A stretch of DNA of 45,048 nucleotides from JANRKT01 sp033763355 (lineage in GTDB: Bacteria; Bacteroidota; Bacteroidia; Chitinophagales; Chitinophagaceae), in assembly GCA_033763355.1 (NCBI GenBank), contig JANRKT010000239.1:1-45048 (forward strand), in the 5' to 3' direction. The notes under the pieces were generated by a model. It did no database searches. It was not told the DNA's origin and was given only the letters and a program-made list of their open reading frames with translations. How positions within the stretch are numbered: the first letter of the stretch is position 1; each line of letters opens with the position of its first letter. Below, one piece after another: positions 8,549-18,131 of this stretch. The position numbers were made by a program, and so were the translations under genes.

Positions 8549-9025
8549 TTATTTTCCTATTTTATTTTTCAGTAACACCCTTGCTTCGTGTACCTGATCG
8601 CTTCCCATAAATGCATCTTTGGGAACCAGGAAAAATGTGCGGCTGTCAAAATACAGGTGAAAAAAATCTGGTGTTTCAAAAAAATTACTGAATTCCCTCC
8701 AAGCCCATGTTTTGCTGCCCTTTTCTGTTTCAATAAACAGATGGTTTTCTTCCAGCGATATTTTAAAAGAATCTTTAAATGTACGGGACCTCCTGTAAAT
8801 GGTGCCCGGGAGCCAGAACCAGAACGCCGCCATCATTACCAGCCACAATACCGAACTCATCAGGAAAGGCAGGGGCGTAATTACTTTAAAAAAAAACAAA
8901 CCGGCTGATAACAGTGCAAACACATTAACAAGTATCATCATCAGTTTTATTTCACGCCTGCTGATGAAGTGATAACGTAAAGCCTGCAACACCTGTGGTT
9001 TCTTGTACGAGATATTAAGTTGCAT
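8549..9025 (-). CDS. YcxB-like membrane protein
   Basis: 158 residues. Two adjacent hydrophobic segments (about 28-48, LMMILVNVFALLSAGLFFF, and 52-74, including LPFLMSSVLWLVMMAAFWFW) are followed by a soluble beta-rich domain with SFKISLEENHLFIETEKGSKTWAWREFSNF and FFLVPKDAF. This architecture fits the YcxB-like C-terminal domain family, whose function is unknown. It is predicted to lie in the inner membrane with the C-terminal domain in the cytoplasm. No functional link to its neighbours is evident. Confidence 0.7.
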   Translation of the reverse strand: MQLNISYKKPQVLQALRYHFISRREIKLMMILVNVFALLSAGLFFFKVITPLPFLMSSVLWLVMMAAFWFWLPGTIYRRSRTFKDSFKISLEENHLFIETEKGSKTWAWREFSNFFETPDFFHLYFDSRTFFLVPKDAFMGSDQVHEARVLLKNKIGK

Positions 9026-9107
9026 GAAAGCAGTTTGGTCTTGGTTTCAATTTTCAAGTTACAGAAATATTATTCATCAGGCCGGCGGATTAAACCGAAG
9101 TGAGAAA

Positions 9108-10493
9108 CTATTCTTTTACTTTCAGGTCTTTCTCACTTACTGACCATTCGGCCAGTTTCTCACCTTTGATACCGATAAATTCAACCTTCAGGTTTCTTTC
9201 CCGGTATTTGCCTGTTACAGTTATGCGGGCATAATTTTGTTTCTCATCCACTCCCACCACACGGTAAGGGTTATTTTTTTCAGCCGCACCAAATTTGTGT
9301 GTGCCCGAGGTAAGGGGAGAAGATGTGATATCGTAAAGCGGGTACGACAAATGGCTTTCAGTTTTTATAATTTCACTGTGGTGGCGGTCGCCGGTAAGAA
9401 AAAGCACACCGCTTATTTTTTCCGCTTCAAGAAAACCCATCAGCTCATTATACTCCACCGGAAATTTTCTGAAACAATCAAATGGAGAAACCGGATTAAG
9501 CACCTGGCTTCCTGTTGCAATAATTTTAAATGTTGCAAAACTTCCGGATAAAGCATTCTTCAGCCACTCCATCTGCTGTGACCCGAACATTTTCTTGATG
9601 GGGTTTGGGTTACCGTCAATGCTGTCCTGCAAATTGTCATTACTGCGGAAGGTACGGTCGTCAAGTAAAAATAAATCCACGTCACCGTAAGATATCTTAG
9701 AATAAACCCCTTTCCCATATTCACCATAAGAAGGATTGGCCCAGTAATTCATAAACACTTTTCTGCTTTCTTCTTTCAGCACATATTCTTTGCCCATGTC
9801 ATTGGGGCCAAAATCATGGTCGTCCCAGATGGCGTAGTGACTCATACTCTTTAAAAAATTTTGCAACACACCGAAACTCCTGTCACGGCTTGCCCTGTAC
9901 CACAAACCCCATGCACTGAGGTAATCCACGTCACGTGTGTACCAGTTATCGCCAAGCCATAACATAAATGCTGCTTTTTCTCTTGCCATGGTTTCAAAAA
10001 TGGATGAGTCGCCACCATAAGGTTTGCCGGGCCTGTCGTAAACCGGCTCATTAAAATAAGAGCAACTTCCGGCAAGGAAGCTGAAATCCGGTGCAGGCTT
10101 GCGCCATTGCCAAAGGTCTTTGGTGGTAAACTCTCCGTGTGCTTTGGTGGGCCTGCTGTTTTTTGCACTGCCGGTAAGCTGGTATTCATATGTTGTATTT
10201 ATATCAAGACCTGTAACATCAAAAACCACCGGCCTGAAACCATACTGGTTGCTTTTATCTGTTCCTTTCGCACCGGCATCATCAACTTTACGTGCATTTT
10301 TTATATCCCCTTTCTTCCAGTACCAAAGTTCAACCGGTGCAGCGGGTTTAACCTCCACCCAGATTTTTGCCGTACGCAGTTCAACCTGCCCGTGCATGGG
10401 GCCTGAAATAATAAAATCACCCGGCTGCGCAAAAACAAAACAGGAAAAAAAAGTCAGCAGGAAAAAAAAGCTGAGTGGTTTGGCCTTGTACAT
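9108..10493 (-). CDS. PhoD-like alkaline phosphatase / phosphodiesterase, secreted
   Basis: 461 residues with a signal peptide (about 1-22, hydrophobic FFFLLTFFSCFVFA). An N-terminal fibronectin-like PhoD domain (about 25-120; ISGPMHGQVELRTAKIWVEV) precedes the metallophosphoesterase domain. Metal-site motifs are FLAGSCSYFNEP, LWLGDNWYTRDVDYL, HYAIWDDHDFGPND and FLTGDRHHSE. PhoD enzymes release phosphate from mono- or diesters outside the cytoplasm using Ca/Fe centres. Substrate specificity is not deducible. No Pho box was sought successfully. Its ATG lies only 14 bp from the start of the divergent lipoprotein gene, so the two promoters must overlap each other or coding sequence. Confidence 0.9.
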   Translation of the reverse strand: MYKAKPLSFFFLLTFFSCFVFAQPGDFIISGPMHGQVELRTAKIWVEVKPAAPVELWYWKKGDIKNARKVDDAGAKGTDKSNQYGFRPVVFDVTGLDINTTYEYQLTGSAKNSRPTKAHGEFTTKDLWQWRKPAPDFSFLAGSCSYFNEPVYDRPGKPYGGDSSIFETMAREKAAFMLWLGDNWYTRDVDYLSAWGLWYRASRDRSFGVLQNFLKSMSHYAIWDDHDFGPNDMGKEYVLKEESRKVFMNYWANPSYGEYGKGVYSKISYGDVDLFLLDDRTFRSNDNLQDSIDGNPNPIKKMFGSQQMEWLKNALSGSFATFKIIATGSQVLNPVSPFDCFRKFPVEYNELMGFLEAEKISGVLFLTGDRHHSEIIKTESHLSYPLYDITSSPLTSGTHKFGAAEKNNPYRVVGVDEKQNYARITVTGKYRERNLKVEFIGIKGEKLAEWSVSEKDLKVKE

Positions 10494-10507
10494 ATCTTTG
10501 AAAATTG

Positions 10508-11584
10508 ATGAGCGGCAAAGTACACAATCTGAAGCATTTCAGGATAACACTGCTGTTGAATTCATCATTATTTTTATCTGCATTGCTTGCCTGTTGCAAT
10601 GGCGCCCGAAAAGAAAATCCTGCCGCAGAACGTTCCTTTTATTACTGGAAATCTGTTTTTTCTTTAACCGCATATGAAGAGCGGATGCTCGATTCACTGA
10701 AAGTCTCAGCCATTTACTTAAAATTATTTGATGCGGACTGGAACCCCGTTTTGCAAGCCCCGCAACCGTCAGCACAGCTAAAGGCAACAGAATCCTCAAA
10801 ACATTTTTTTCAAAACAAAAGGTTCAGCATTATACCGGTTGTTTTTATCACCAATGAATGTATCCGTAATATTGACAGCAGCCGGATCAGTTCATTTGCA
10901 CAAAACATCATTTTACTGATTGAACAAATAAGCGTTGCCAATAATTTTACGGATATTCCTGAATGGCAGATGGATTGCGACTGGACAGTTTCCACCCGTG
11001 AAAAATATTTTAGGCTGCTTGAAATTATCCGCAGCCATACGCAGCAAAAGAAAATAAAATTATCAGCCACCATCAGGCTGCACCAGTTAAAATACAGCGG
11101 AAAAACCGGTGTGCCGCCGGTTGATAAGGGTTTGCTGATGTGCTACAACATGGGCAACCTTAAAAACCCGGCTGTAAAAAATTCAATTCTTGAAGCTGAA
11201 GAAATGAAGAAATACATCAGCAGCCTGAAACATTACAGCTTAGCGCTTGATGTTGCCCTGCCCCTGTTTGACTGGTTTGTGTGGTTCCGCAATAACAGTT
11301 ATCACGGGTTGATACACACAGCAAGCCTCCCGGGATCATTTCAACGCAGGGCTAAAACAAAATTTGAAAAAGACAGCACAGTGAATAACATTTCATTCCT
11401 GAAAGATGACTGGCTTCGTTATGAAAATTCAACTTATAGTGAGCTCGAAAAAGCCCTTGGGTTAATCAGCAGGAATTCATCATCACGTAACTTTTCCCGC
11501 ATAGCCCTTTACCATCTCGATTCTTTAACTTTAAGCAAATATCAGTTTCATGAGCTGGAAAACATTTTTAATATGCTGCATTAA
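10508..11584 (+). CDS. Lipoprotein of unknown function, possible TIM-barrel glycosidase-like fold
   Basis: 358 residues from ATG 10508 (a TTG at 10505 is adjacent and less likely). Signal segment RITLLLNSSLFLSALLAC ends in a lipobox (LLAC), so it should be a lipoprotein. After that come MDCDWT near residue 155, a strand with KIKLSATIRLHQLKY, LLMCYNMGNL, and LDVALPLFDWFVWF. This Asp-rich strand / Leu-Met-Cys-Tyr-Asn order recalls DUF3142-type and glycoside-hydrolase-like barrels in which an acidic DxD strand end forms the active site. That assignment is inference from pattern only. It overlaps the next gene by 35 bp, which points to translational coupling and a shared role. Confidence 0.7.
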   Translation: MSGKVHNLKHFRITLLLNSSLFLSALLACCNGARKENPAAERSFYYWKSVFSLTAYEERMLDSLKVSAIYLKLFDADWNPVLQAPQPSAQLKATESSKHFFQNKRFSIIPVVFITNECIRNIDSSRISSFAQNIILLIEQISVANNFTDIPEWQMDCDWTVSTREKYFRLLEIIRSHTQQKKIKLSATIRLHQLKYSGKTGVPPVDKGLLMCYNMGNLKNPAVKNSILEAEEMKKYISSLKHYSLALDVALPLFDWFVWFRNNSYHGLIHTASLPGSFQRRAKTKFEKDSTVNNISFLKDDWLRYENSTYSELEKALGLISRNSSSRNFSRIALYHLDSLTLSKYQFHELENIFNMLH

Positions 11585-14006
11585 TGGTGTTATGCTTGCA
11601 ACACTGGTTTTATTTCCATACAACATTATTGGCTGCGGGCCAGATGCAGACCCATATGATTATTTTACCAGTTTCTTTAACAGCAACCTTACCGAAAACA
11701 AAAACCTGAAGCCCTTTTATTATACCAGCTACCGTTTTTTATACCATGAGCAGGAGCCCGTTCCTGTGAAATACGTTACCAGTGCTGAATGGACAGGCTA
11801 TTGCGGAAAGGCTGTAAATGAAAAAGACGCCTATGAATTTGTATGCAGGTATGCGCATAAAGATTTGTCATCTCTTTACTTTCATCTTGAAAAGAAGCAG
11901 CCGCTCAATATTCCTGATTCAGTAAAGAAAAACGGCATGGCGCAATATTTTACAAAAAGCAACGACCTGGAAGCGCTGGGTTACCTGATGTATGCCAAAC
12001 AGGCGGAGCCGTTTGTTACCGGAGATGAAGGATGGGAGCAGGTGCAGCGTGACAGTATAAAAATGGCCAGGCTTATAAAAAACGGCCAGCAACTTTATGC
12101 GGCTGCCAAAAAAGATTTTATCCGCCTGCGTTATGCTTACCAGGTAATGCGGCTGTTGCATTACAGCGGCAGGTTTGCCGAATGTATAAAATGGTATGAA
12201 GAAACCATAGCACTGAATAAAACAGCAAGTGTATTGCATGAACTTTCCCTTTCTTTGAATGCAGGGGCAATGGCCAGAACAGGGAAAAGGTCGGAAGCAG
12301 CTTATGTGTTCAGCAAACTTTTTGCCCAGTCCAATATAAAGAAGGTCTCCAATTACATGAGTTTCAGGTTTACGAATTATTCTTTTGAGGAAAGGGAAAA
12401 AAACCTTCAGCATTGCAGGAACAATGAAGAACGGGCCAATATGCTGGGGCTGTTTGCGCTGGGTGATCCATATAACCGCATTGAAATACTCAAAGAAATC
12501 TATCGCCTTTCCCCTTCCTCTCCTTTGCTGGATGTGCTGGCCATACGTGAAATCAATAAAATTGAAGAAAATTATCTTACCCCTTTATTGCGAAAAACTG
12601 AGGGCGGTAAAGCTTTGAATTTATCATGGAATGATGGTAAGGACAGCGTGATGAATGTGTATTATAAAGAAGCCCGTGAACTCGCCGGGTTTTATCATTC
12701 CATATCACAGCATACTGCAGTAAAAAACAAAGGCCTTTATGAAATCGGCGCTGCTTATCTTAATTACATTACCAAAAACTATACTGATGCAAAGGCATTG
12801 CTCCAATCTGCTGAAAAAATGGCCCTTTCCCCGGAACTGAAAGACCAATGGCAACTTACCAATATTTTACTGACCATTTCTGCAAAAGAAAAAATTGATG
12901 CCGCTTTTGAAGAACAAATCCTTCCATCAGTTCAATGGCTGGAGAAAAAAGCAAAAACAGAAAAAGCATGGAAAGCAGACTGGCACGAAGTAAACCTATG
13001 GAAACAGTTTTACCGGAACCTGATGAGTGAAATACTGGCGCAGCGTTACCATGCACAGGGCGACCTGCACAAAGAAACACTCGCCATCGGCGCTGCTGAA
13101 AAAATCTTCACAACAGCAATGGATGAAAATGCCGAAGAATATTACCCTTACTACGGCATATTTGAAACCAGCGCCCTGAATTTTCTGCGTTACCGACTCA
13201 ACAGTAAACAGGTAGAACAACTGCACAGCCTGATGCAATCCGGGACAGCTAATAAATTTGAACAGTATCTTATTAAAAACAATACGCTTTCCGCCGATGA
13301 CGTAAAAGATTTTGCAGGCACTGCATACCTCCGTGAATTTAACCTTGCAAAAGCGGAAGAGTGGTTTAAAACCATTCCTGCCGCTTATTATAAAAAAGAC
13401 CCTTATAAAACTTATATGGCTGCCAATCCCTTTGCAGATTTGATTAATGATACACATGCCCCCACCAAACAGGATACTGTAACATACAGTAAACTCTCCT
13501 TTGTACAAAAAATCAGGAGACTGGAAAAAGATGCATCCGCCGGAACAAATAATGAAAAGAAAGCAAAGGCATATTATGAAATAGCAAAGGGATATTACAA
13601 CATGAGTTACTGGGGCAACAGCTGGATGCTGATGGCTTATGAATGGCATAGTATGGACGGCTTAAAACACGACAGTCTGATGCAGAAATGGGAGAAAGAA
13701 TATTATGGCGTATATAAGGCTGAAGAATATTATAAAAAGGCATTTACGCTGGGTAAAGACAATAGCTTTAAAGCACGTTGTTTATTTATGGCGGCCAAAT
13801 GCAGGCAAAAGCAAATTGCCATTCCGCAATACAGCCAGTATAAGGAATGGGAACAATACCAGCGGGCTGAAGAAGCTTACCGAAAAAAGATATTCAGGAA
13901 TGACGAATACTTTGCTGCTTTAAAAAAAGACTATGCGGGCACAGCCTTTTATAAAGAAGCATTAAACACCTGCAGTTACCTGAAGGATTTTTCCGTAAAA
14001 AAATAA
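11550..14006 (+). CDS. Large lipoprotein with helical repeats, unknown function
   Basis: 818 residues starting with ATG 11550 inside the previous gene; an in-frame ATG at 11592 (MLATLVLFPYNIIGC) would also give a complete signal. The lipobox is NIIGC, followed by GPDADPYDYFTSFF. The rest is strongly helical with Ala/Tyr/Leu-rich repeats resembling TPR or SEL1 units (for example the stretch with MRLLHYSGRFAECIKWYEET, and AYYEIAKGYYN near the end). No catalytic motif is evident. As a lipoprotein paired with a barrel-like lipoprotein, it could be a periplasmic or outer-membrane scaffold. Function unknown. Confidence 0.75.
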   Translation: MSWKTFLICCINGVMLATLVLFPYNIIGCGPDADPYDYFTSFFNSNLTENKNLKPFYYTSYRFLYHEQEPVPVKYVTSAEWTGYCGKAVNEKDAYEFVCRYAHKDLSSLYFHLEKKQPLNIPDSVKKNGMAQYFTKSNDLEALGYLMYAKQAEPFVTGDEGWEQVQRDSIKMARLIKNGQQLYAAAKKDFIRLRYAYQVMRLLHYSGRFAECIKWYEETIALNKTASVLHELSLSLNAGAMARTGKRSEAAYVFSKLFAQSNIKKVSNYMSFRFTNYSFEEREKNLQHCRNNEERANMLGLFALGDPYNRIEILKEIYRLSPSSPLLDVLAIREINKIEENYLTPLLRKTEGGKALNLSWNDGKDSVMNVYYKEARELAGFYHSISQHTAVKNKGLYEIGAAYLNYITKNYTDAKALLQSAEKMALSPELKDQWQLTNILLTISAKEKIDAAFEEQILPSVQWLEKKAKTEKAWKADWHEVNLWKQFYRNLMSEILAQRYHAQGDLHKETLAIGAAEKIFTTAMDENAEEYYPYYGIFETSALNFLRYRLNSKQVEQLHSLMQSGTANKFEQYLIKNNTLSADDVKDFAGTAYLREFNLAKAEEWFKTIPAAYYKKDPYKTYMAANPFADLINDTHAPTKQDTVTYSKLSFVQKIRRLEKDASAGTNNEKKAKAYYEIAKGYYNMSYWGNSWMLMAYEWHSMDGLKHDSLMQKWEKEYYGVYKAEEYYKKAFTLGKDNSFKARCLFMAAKCRQKQIAIPQYSQYKEWEQYQRAEEAYRKKIFRNDEYFAALKKDYAGTAFYKEALNTCSYLKDFSVKK

Positions 14007-14018
14007 AATGGCAATGGA

Positions 14019-14135
14019 TTACCTGATGCTGCGGCAGCTTTTATAATGCTTGTTGGCTGCATCGTGCGGCGTAACAGAGCGGGCACAGGACGTAAAGAAA
14101 GACGCTGCAATAAGGAACAGGATTAACTTTTTCAT
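14019..14135 (-). CDS. 38-residue lipoprotein (short gene)
   Basis: On the minus strand the ATG at 14135 opens a 39-codon frame ending at 14019. The protein starts MKKLILFLIAASFFTSC, a compact signal with a lipobox ending in Cys17. A short mature part follows: ARSVTPHDAANKHYKSCRSIR. From memory this resembles small Bacteroidota lipoproteins with an (S/A)RSVTPxxAAN motif and a conserved late Cys; function unknown. A purine-rich leader (GCAAGCAG) precedes the start. It is convergent with the large lipoprotein gene, 12 bp from its stop. Too short for gene finders with a 60-residue cut-off. Confidence 0.7.
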   Translation of the reverse strand: MKKLILFLIAASFFTSCARSVTPHDAANKHYKSCRSIR

Positions 14136-14741
14136 CTGCTTGCTTTTATTGTTTTTAATCTCATTAAACTACCATCATCAGTTCATACCAATGGAACTTC
14201 AGTTGGTGATTTCAGGCCATTAAAAAAATCGGGTAACGATCAATTCATGCAGATGCGGGAGCTTGGGTACTGAATTAAAAACGGACTCAGGATATAACGG
14301 GGAACAAGACAAAAAATTGAGCCAAAAATGCGTTTTGAAACCACAAATAATCCACATTATAGCAACTTCCTGCTTTTGTGGGGGTTAGATATTGCACATA
14401 ATTCCTAAACAAAAAATAAAATTTTTATACCCGGCAACATTACCTGATTATTCTTTATGTAATACCTGAAGCAGTATTTCAATATAAAATATATGAAGAA
14501 GAAAAACCCCGTCAGCGGTGGTTGATGGCTCCGTGGCATTGCAACCCTGGCGGCGGTTTAAACAACAAAATTTCATCATAGGAAAATTGATATGGGTTCA
14601 AAACAATTCATTCCTCCTCTTTATGATTTTCTTCTATTACTCCCGCCGACGGGGACCAAAGCCGTCGGGGATAAAAAAATCCGCCCAAAGAATTGAGCGG
14701 ATTATGGTTTTATTTTAAACCGTCCTATTTACTCTAATTTA
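14136..14741. other. 606-bp stretch without a convincing gene
   Basis: No protein-coding frame here looks real; a 66-codon plus-strand frame at 14518 has no recognisable features and runs through two hairpins. The left end should hold the promoter of the small lipoprotein. The right end contains two hairpins: CCGACGG/CCGTCGG (14646-14652 with 14662-14668) and the nrdJ terminator. Around 14508-14560 there is a GGTTG/CAACC stem enclosing a GC-rich loop, of unknown meaning. Confidence 0.5.
14672..14702 (-). terminator. Intrinsic terminator of the ribonucleotide reductase gene
   Basis: On the minus strand a 6-bp stem (ATCCGC/GCGGAT, 14697-14702 with 14679-14684) and 12-nt loop is followed by seven T residues. 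It starts about 40 bp after the nrdJ stop codon. Confidence 0.8.
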
Positions 14742-17700
14742 TTAACTGCAACCCAAACTATTGCCACAATTCAAACACTTGTAGCAGGTACCGCTGCGTA
14801 CCGTAATGTGGCCGCATACATTACATGCCGGCGCATCGCTTTGCATGCTCTTCATGTAATCCTGCGTGCTGTTTTCGCTGCGCATGGCTGCTGATGTTCT
14901 TTGCACCTTATTGGCGGGTGAAGAACCGTTGCCTGCATTGGGCGAACCCATCGGCGCAATTACCCTTACATCACTCAGTTCAGGGGTTTTTCTTTCATAT
15001 TCCAGTCCTGTAGGCACATCATCCCAGTCATCATTGCCTGCATTCATCACTTCAGGCCTGTCAAGCACATGTACCAGATCAGTGCGGCCGAGGTATTCAT
15101 AAGCCAGGCAGCGGAATACGAAATCAACAATAGACGTGGTTGTTTTAATGTTCGGATGGTCAACCATACCTGCAGGCTCAAACTTGGTAAAGACAAACTT
15201 TTCTACAAACTCTTCAAGCGGCACGCCATACTGCAGGCCTACTGAAACAGAAATAGCAAAACAGTTCATCAGGCTGCGCAGTGTTGATCCTTCCTTGGCA
15301 AGGTCAACAAAAATTTCTCCCAGTGTACCATCATTGTATTCGCCTGTGCGCAGGAAGATAGCCTGCCCGTTGATCTTGGCTTTTTGTGTAAAGCCCCGGC
15401 GTTTGGCAGGTAAGGTCCTTCTTTCAACAATGCGTGCCAGTTCTCTTTTCAGTTTCGTGTCCGGAGAAGCCTGCATGCGTTTCTGGAGTTCTTCCAGTAA
15501 TTCACTAACGGTTAATTTACCCAAATCAATCAACTGGCTCTCCCCATCCGGGTTCACAACTTCCTCTGCATCCAGTGCCGTGCCGATTGATTCTTCCGGC
15601 TTTTTTGAATCACTCTTGTTACTCAGTGGCTGGCTCAGTTTAGATCCGTCGCGGTACAAGGCACAGGCCTTAAGTCCCAGCTTCCAACTCATGTAATAGG
15701 CATCAGCAATTTCTTCTACTGATGCTTCGTTGGGCAGGTTAATGGTTTTAGAGATTGCACCGCTGATAAAAGGTTGTACTGCAGCCATCATGCGGATGTG
15801 GCCATGTGCGTGAATGAAACGCTGGCCTTTTTTGCCGCATTTGTTTGCGCAATCAAACACAGGATAATGTTCTTCTTTGAGGAAGGGGGCGCCTTCAATA
15901 GTCATCGTGCCGCATACATAATCATTGGCGGCTTCCACCTGATCGGATGTAAAGCCCAATGCCTGCAGCATATTCCAGTCGAAGTTGTAGTATTCCTCAG
16001 GTTTAAACCCTAAGCGCTGTAAACATTCTTCGCCGAGGGTATATACGTTAAATACGAAATTGATTTCGAAAGCTGATTTCACCGCTTCATCCAGCTTCCT
16101 GATCTCATCAGCAATAAAACCCTTTTCGCTTAATGTTTGCTGGTTAATAAAGGGGGCTCCTGCAAAACTTGCCGCACCTACAGCATATTTAATAACCGCT
16201 TCTCTTTCTTTCTCATCATAACCCAGGTTTTTTAAAGCTGCGGGAACAGACTGGTTGATGATTTTAAAATAACCGCCGCCGGATAATTTTTTAAACTTCA
16301 CCAAAGCAAAATCGGGTTCAACGCCGGTGGTATCGCAATCCATTACCAACCCTATGGTGCCGGTTGGTGCAATTACGGTTGACTGTGCATTGCGGTAACC
16401 AAATTTTTCTCCCATTTCTACTGCATCATCCCATGCCCTGCAGGCTGATTTCAATAAATAATCCGGGCAATATTTTGCATGGATGCCCTGCGGTTTAATG
16501 TGCAATCCCGTATAAGCATCTTCTGCATCATAGGCAGCGGCACGGTGGTTGCGCATTACACGCAGCATGTCTTCCCTGTTCTCCTCAAACCTTGCAAAAG
16601 AACCGAGCGCAGCAGCCATTTCTGCAGAAGTTTTATAAGAAATACCGGTCATGATTGCTGAGATAGCCCCCGCTATGCCGCGGGCTTCATCACTGTCGTA
16701 AGGAATACCGCTTACCATCAGCATGCTGCCAAGGTTGGCATAGCCCAAACCCAATGTGCGGTAATCATAGCTGAGCTGCGCCACTTCTTTACTGGGGAAT
16801 TGCGCCATCAGAACAGAAACTTCAAGCACAACAGTCCACAGGCGAACGGTGTATTCAAATCCCGCTACATCAAATGTGTTGCCCTCTTCGCTGAAAAACC
16901 TGCGCAGGTTAACCGAAGCAAGGTTGCATGCTGTGTTATCCAAAAACATGTATTCGCTGCAGGGGTTGGAGGCCCGGATACGACCACCTTTCGGGCATGT
17001 GTGCCACTCGTTGATGGTAGTATCGTATTGGGTACCCGGGTCTGCACAACGCCACGCTGCATATGCAATCTGGTTCCAAACTTCACGGGAAGGAATTTTT
17101 TTCATTACTTGTCCGCCGGTACGTGCTTTCAATTCCCAGTCTTCTCCTTTTTCAAGTTTTTCGAAAAATTCGTCAGGGATGCGTACGGAATTATTGGAGT
17201 TCTGTCCGCTTACGGTACGGTAAGCCTCCCCTTCATAATCGCTTGGGTAGCCAGCCGCTATTAATGCGCCTACTTTCTTTTCTTCTTCAACTTTCCAGTT
17301 GATGAATTCCATTACTTCAGGATGGTCAAGATCAAGGCAAACCATTTTTGCTGCACGGCGTGTGGTGCCACCGCTCTTTATGGCACCTGCTGCACGGTCG
17401 CCTATTTTTAAGAAGCTCATTAAACCACTCGATGTTCCTCCTCCGCTTAACCTTTCTCCTTCACCCCGGATATTGGAATAATTTGTTCCCACACCTGAAC
17501 CATATTTAAATATACGGGCCTCCCTCACCCACAGGTCCATGATACCCCCTTCATTTACCAGGTCGTCCTCAACGCTTAAAATGAAACAGGCATGGGGCTG
17601 CGGACGTTCGTATGCAGAAGTGGATTTTTTTAACTGGCCGTCGGCCTGGTCAACATAATAATGTCCCTGCGGTTTTCCCTTTATACCATAGCTTTCATAT

Positions 17701-18131
17701 AAACCGGTATTGAACCATTGCGGTGAATTGGGGACACAGGCCTGGTTTAAAATTCCATATACCAGTTCTTCATAAAAAACCTGTGCGTCTTCCTGTGTTG
17801 CAAAATAGCCGTAACGTTCGCCCCACACCTTCCAGCAATACGCCATGCGGTGGGCTACCTGTTTAACAGATGTTTCCCTGCCCAGCGAACCGTCAGGCTG
17901 GGGCACACCTGCTTTACGGAAATATTTTTGGGCTAATATGTCAGTCGCAATCTGGCTCCACTGTTTAGGCACCTCCACATTGGTCATTTCAAAAACAACC
18001 TCTCCGTTGGGGTTGCGGATAACAGAGGTACGGTAATCGTATTCAAACATATCAAACACATTTACACCATCACGTGTAAACTGGCGTTTGAACTGCAGAC
18101 CGGGCTGGACTTGGATTTTATCTTGTGTCAT
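14742..18131 (-). CDS. nrdJ: Adenosylcobalamin-dependent (class II) ribonucleotide reductase
   Basis: 1129 residues. It reduces ribonucleotides to deoxyribonucleotides with a B12 cofactor, independent of oxygen. The active-site pattern is intact: N389-P390-C391 (thiyl radical site)-S-E393, then C402 in NTACNLASVNL, pairing with C182 in PHACFILS as the redox cysteines. The phosphate loop is STVIAPTGTIGLVMD (about 615-630). C-terminal to the barrel is a TSCPD domain (from about 930, LRTGEYNDGTLGEIFVDL). The protein ends in a zinc-ribbon-like tail with CNVCGH and CYKCLNCGNSLGC, expected to deliver electrons. It stands alone between its own promoter and terminator. I did not find a cobalamin riboswitch upstream. 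Confidence 0.95.
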   Translation of the reverse strand: MTQDKIQVQPGLQFKRQFTRDGVNVFDMFEYDYRTSVIRNPNGEVVFEMTNVEVPKQWSQIATDILAQKYFRKAGVPQPDGSLGRETSVKQVAHRMAYCWKVWGERYGYFATQEDAQVFYEELVYGILNQACVPNSPQWFNTGLYESYGIKGKPQGHYYVDQADGQLKKSTSAYERPQPHACFILSVEDDLVNEGGIMDLWVREARIFKYGSGVGTNYSNIRGEGERLSGGGTSSGLMSFLKIGDRAAGAIKSGGTTRRAAKMVCLDLDHPEVMEFINWKVEEEKKVGALIAAGYPSDYEGEAYRTVSGQNSNNSVRIPDEFFEKLEKGEDWELKARTGGQVMKKIPSREVWNQIAYAAWRCADPGTQYDTTINEWHTCPKGGRIRASNPCSEYMFLDNTACNLASVNLRRFFSEEGNTFDVAGFEYTVRLWTVVLEVSVLMAQFPSKEVAQLSYDYRTLGLGYANLGSMLMVSGIPYDSDEARGIAGAISAIMTGISYKTSAEMAAALGSFARFEENREDMLRVMRNHRAAAYDAEDAYTGLHIKPQGIHAKYCPDYLLKSACRAWDDAVEMGEKFGYRNAQSTVIAPTGTIGLVMDCDTTGVEPDFALVKFKKLSGGGYFKIINQSVPAALKNLGYDEKEREAVIKYAVGAASFAGAPFINQQTLSEKGFIADEIRKLDEAVKSAFEINFVFNVYTLGEECLQRLGFKPEEYYNFDWNMLQALGFTSDQVEAANDYVCGTMTIEGAPFLKEEHYPVFDCANKCGKKGQRFIHAHGHIRMMAAVQPFISGAISKTINLPNEASVEEIADAYYMSWKLGLKACALYRDGSKLSQPLSNKSDSKKPEESIGTALDAEEVVNPDGESQLIDLGKLTVSELLEELQKRMQASPDTKLKRELARIVERRTLPAKRRGFTQKAKINGQAIFLRTGEYNDGTLGEIFVDLAKEGSTLRSLMNCFAISVSVGLQYGVPLEEFVEKFVFTKFEPAGMVDHPNIKTTTSIVDFVFRCLAYEYLGRTDLVHVLDRPEVMNAGNDDWDDVPTGLEYERKTPELSDVRVIAPMGSPNAGNGSSPANKVQRTSAAMRSENSTQDYMKSMQSDAPACNVCGHITVRSGTCYKCLNCGNSLGCS

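Noticed and set aside
12996..13649. 217-codon minus-strand frame opposite the large lipoprotein gene
   Set aside because: Antisense to a continuous 818-residue gene; hydrophobic and Cys/Phe-rich from reverse reading of Lys/Glu codons.
14518..14718. 66-codon plus-strand frame between the small lipoprotein and nrdJ
   Set aside because: It runs through two hairpins including the nrdJ terminator and shows no family features.
15136..15696. 186-codon plus-strand frame opposite nrdJ
   Set aside because: Shadow of a well-conserved ribonucleotide reductase; Ser-rich, with no motif.
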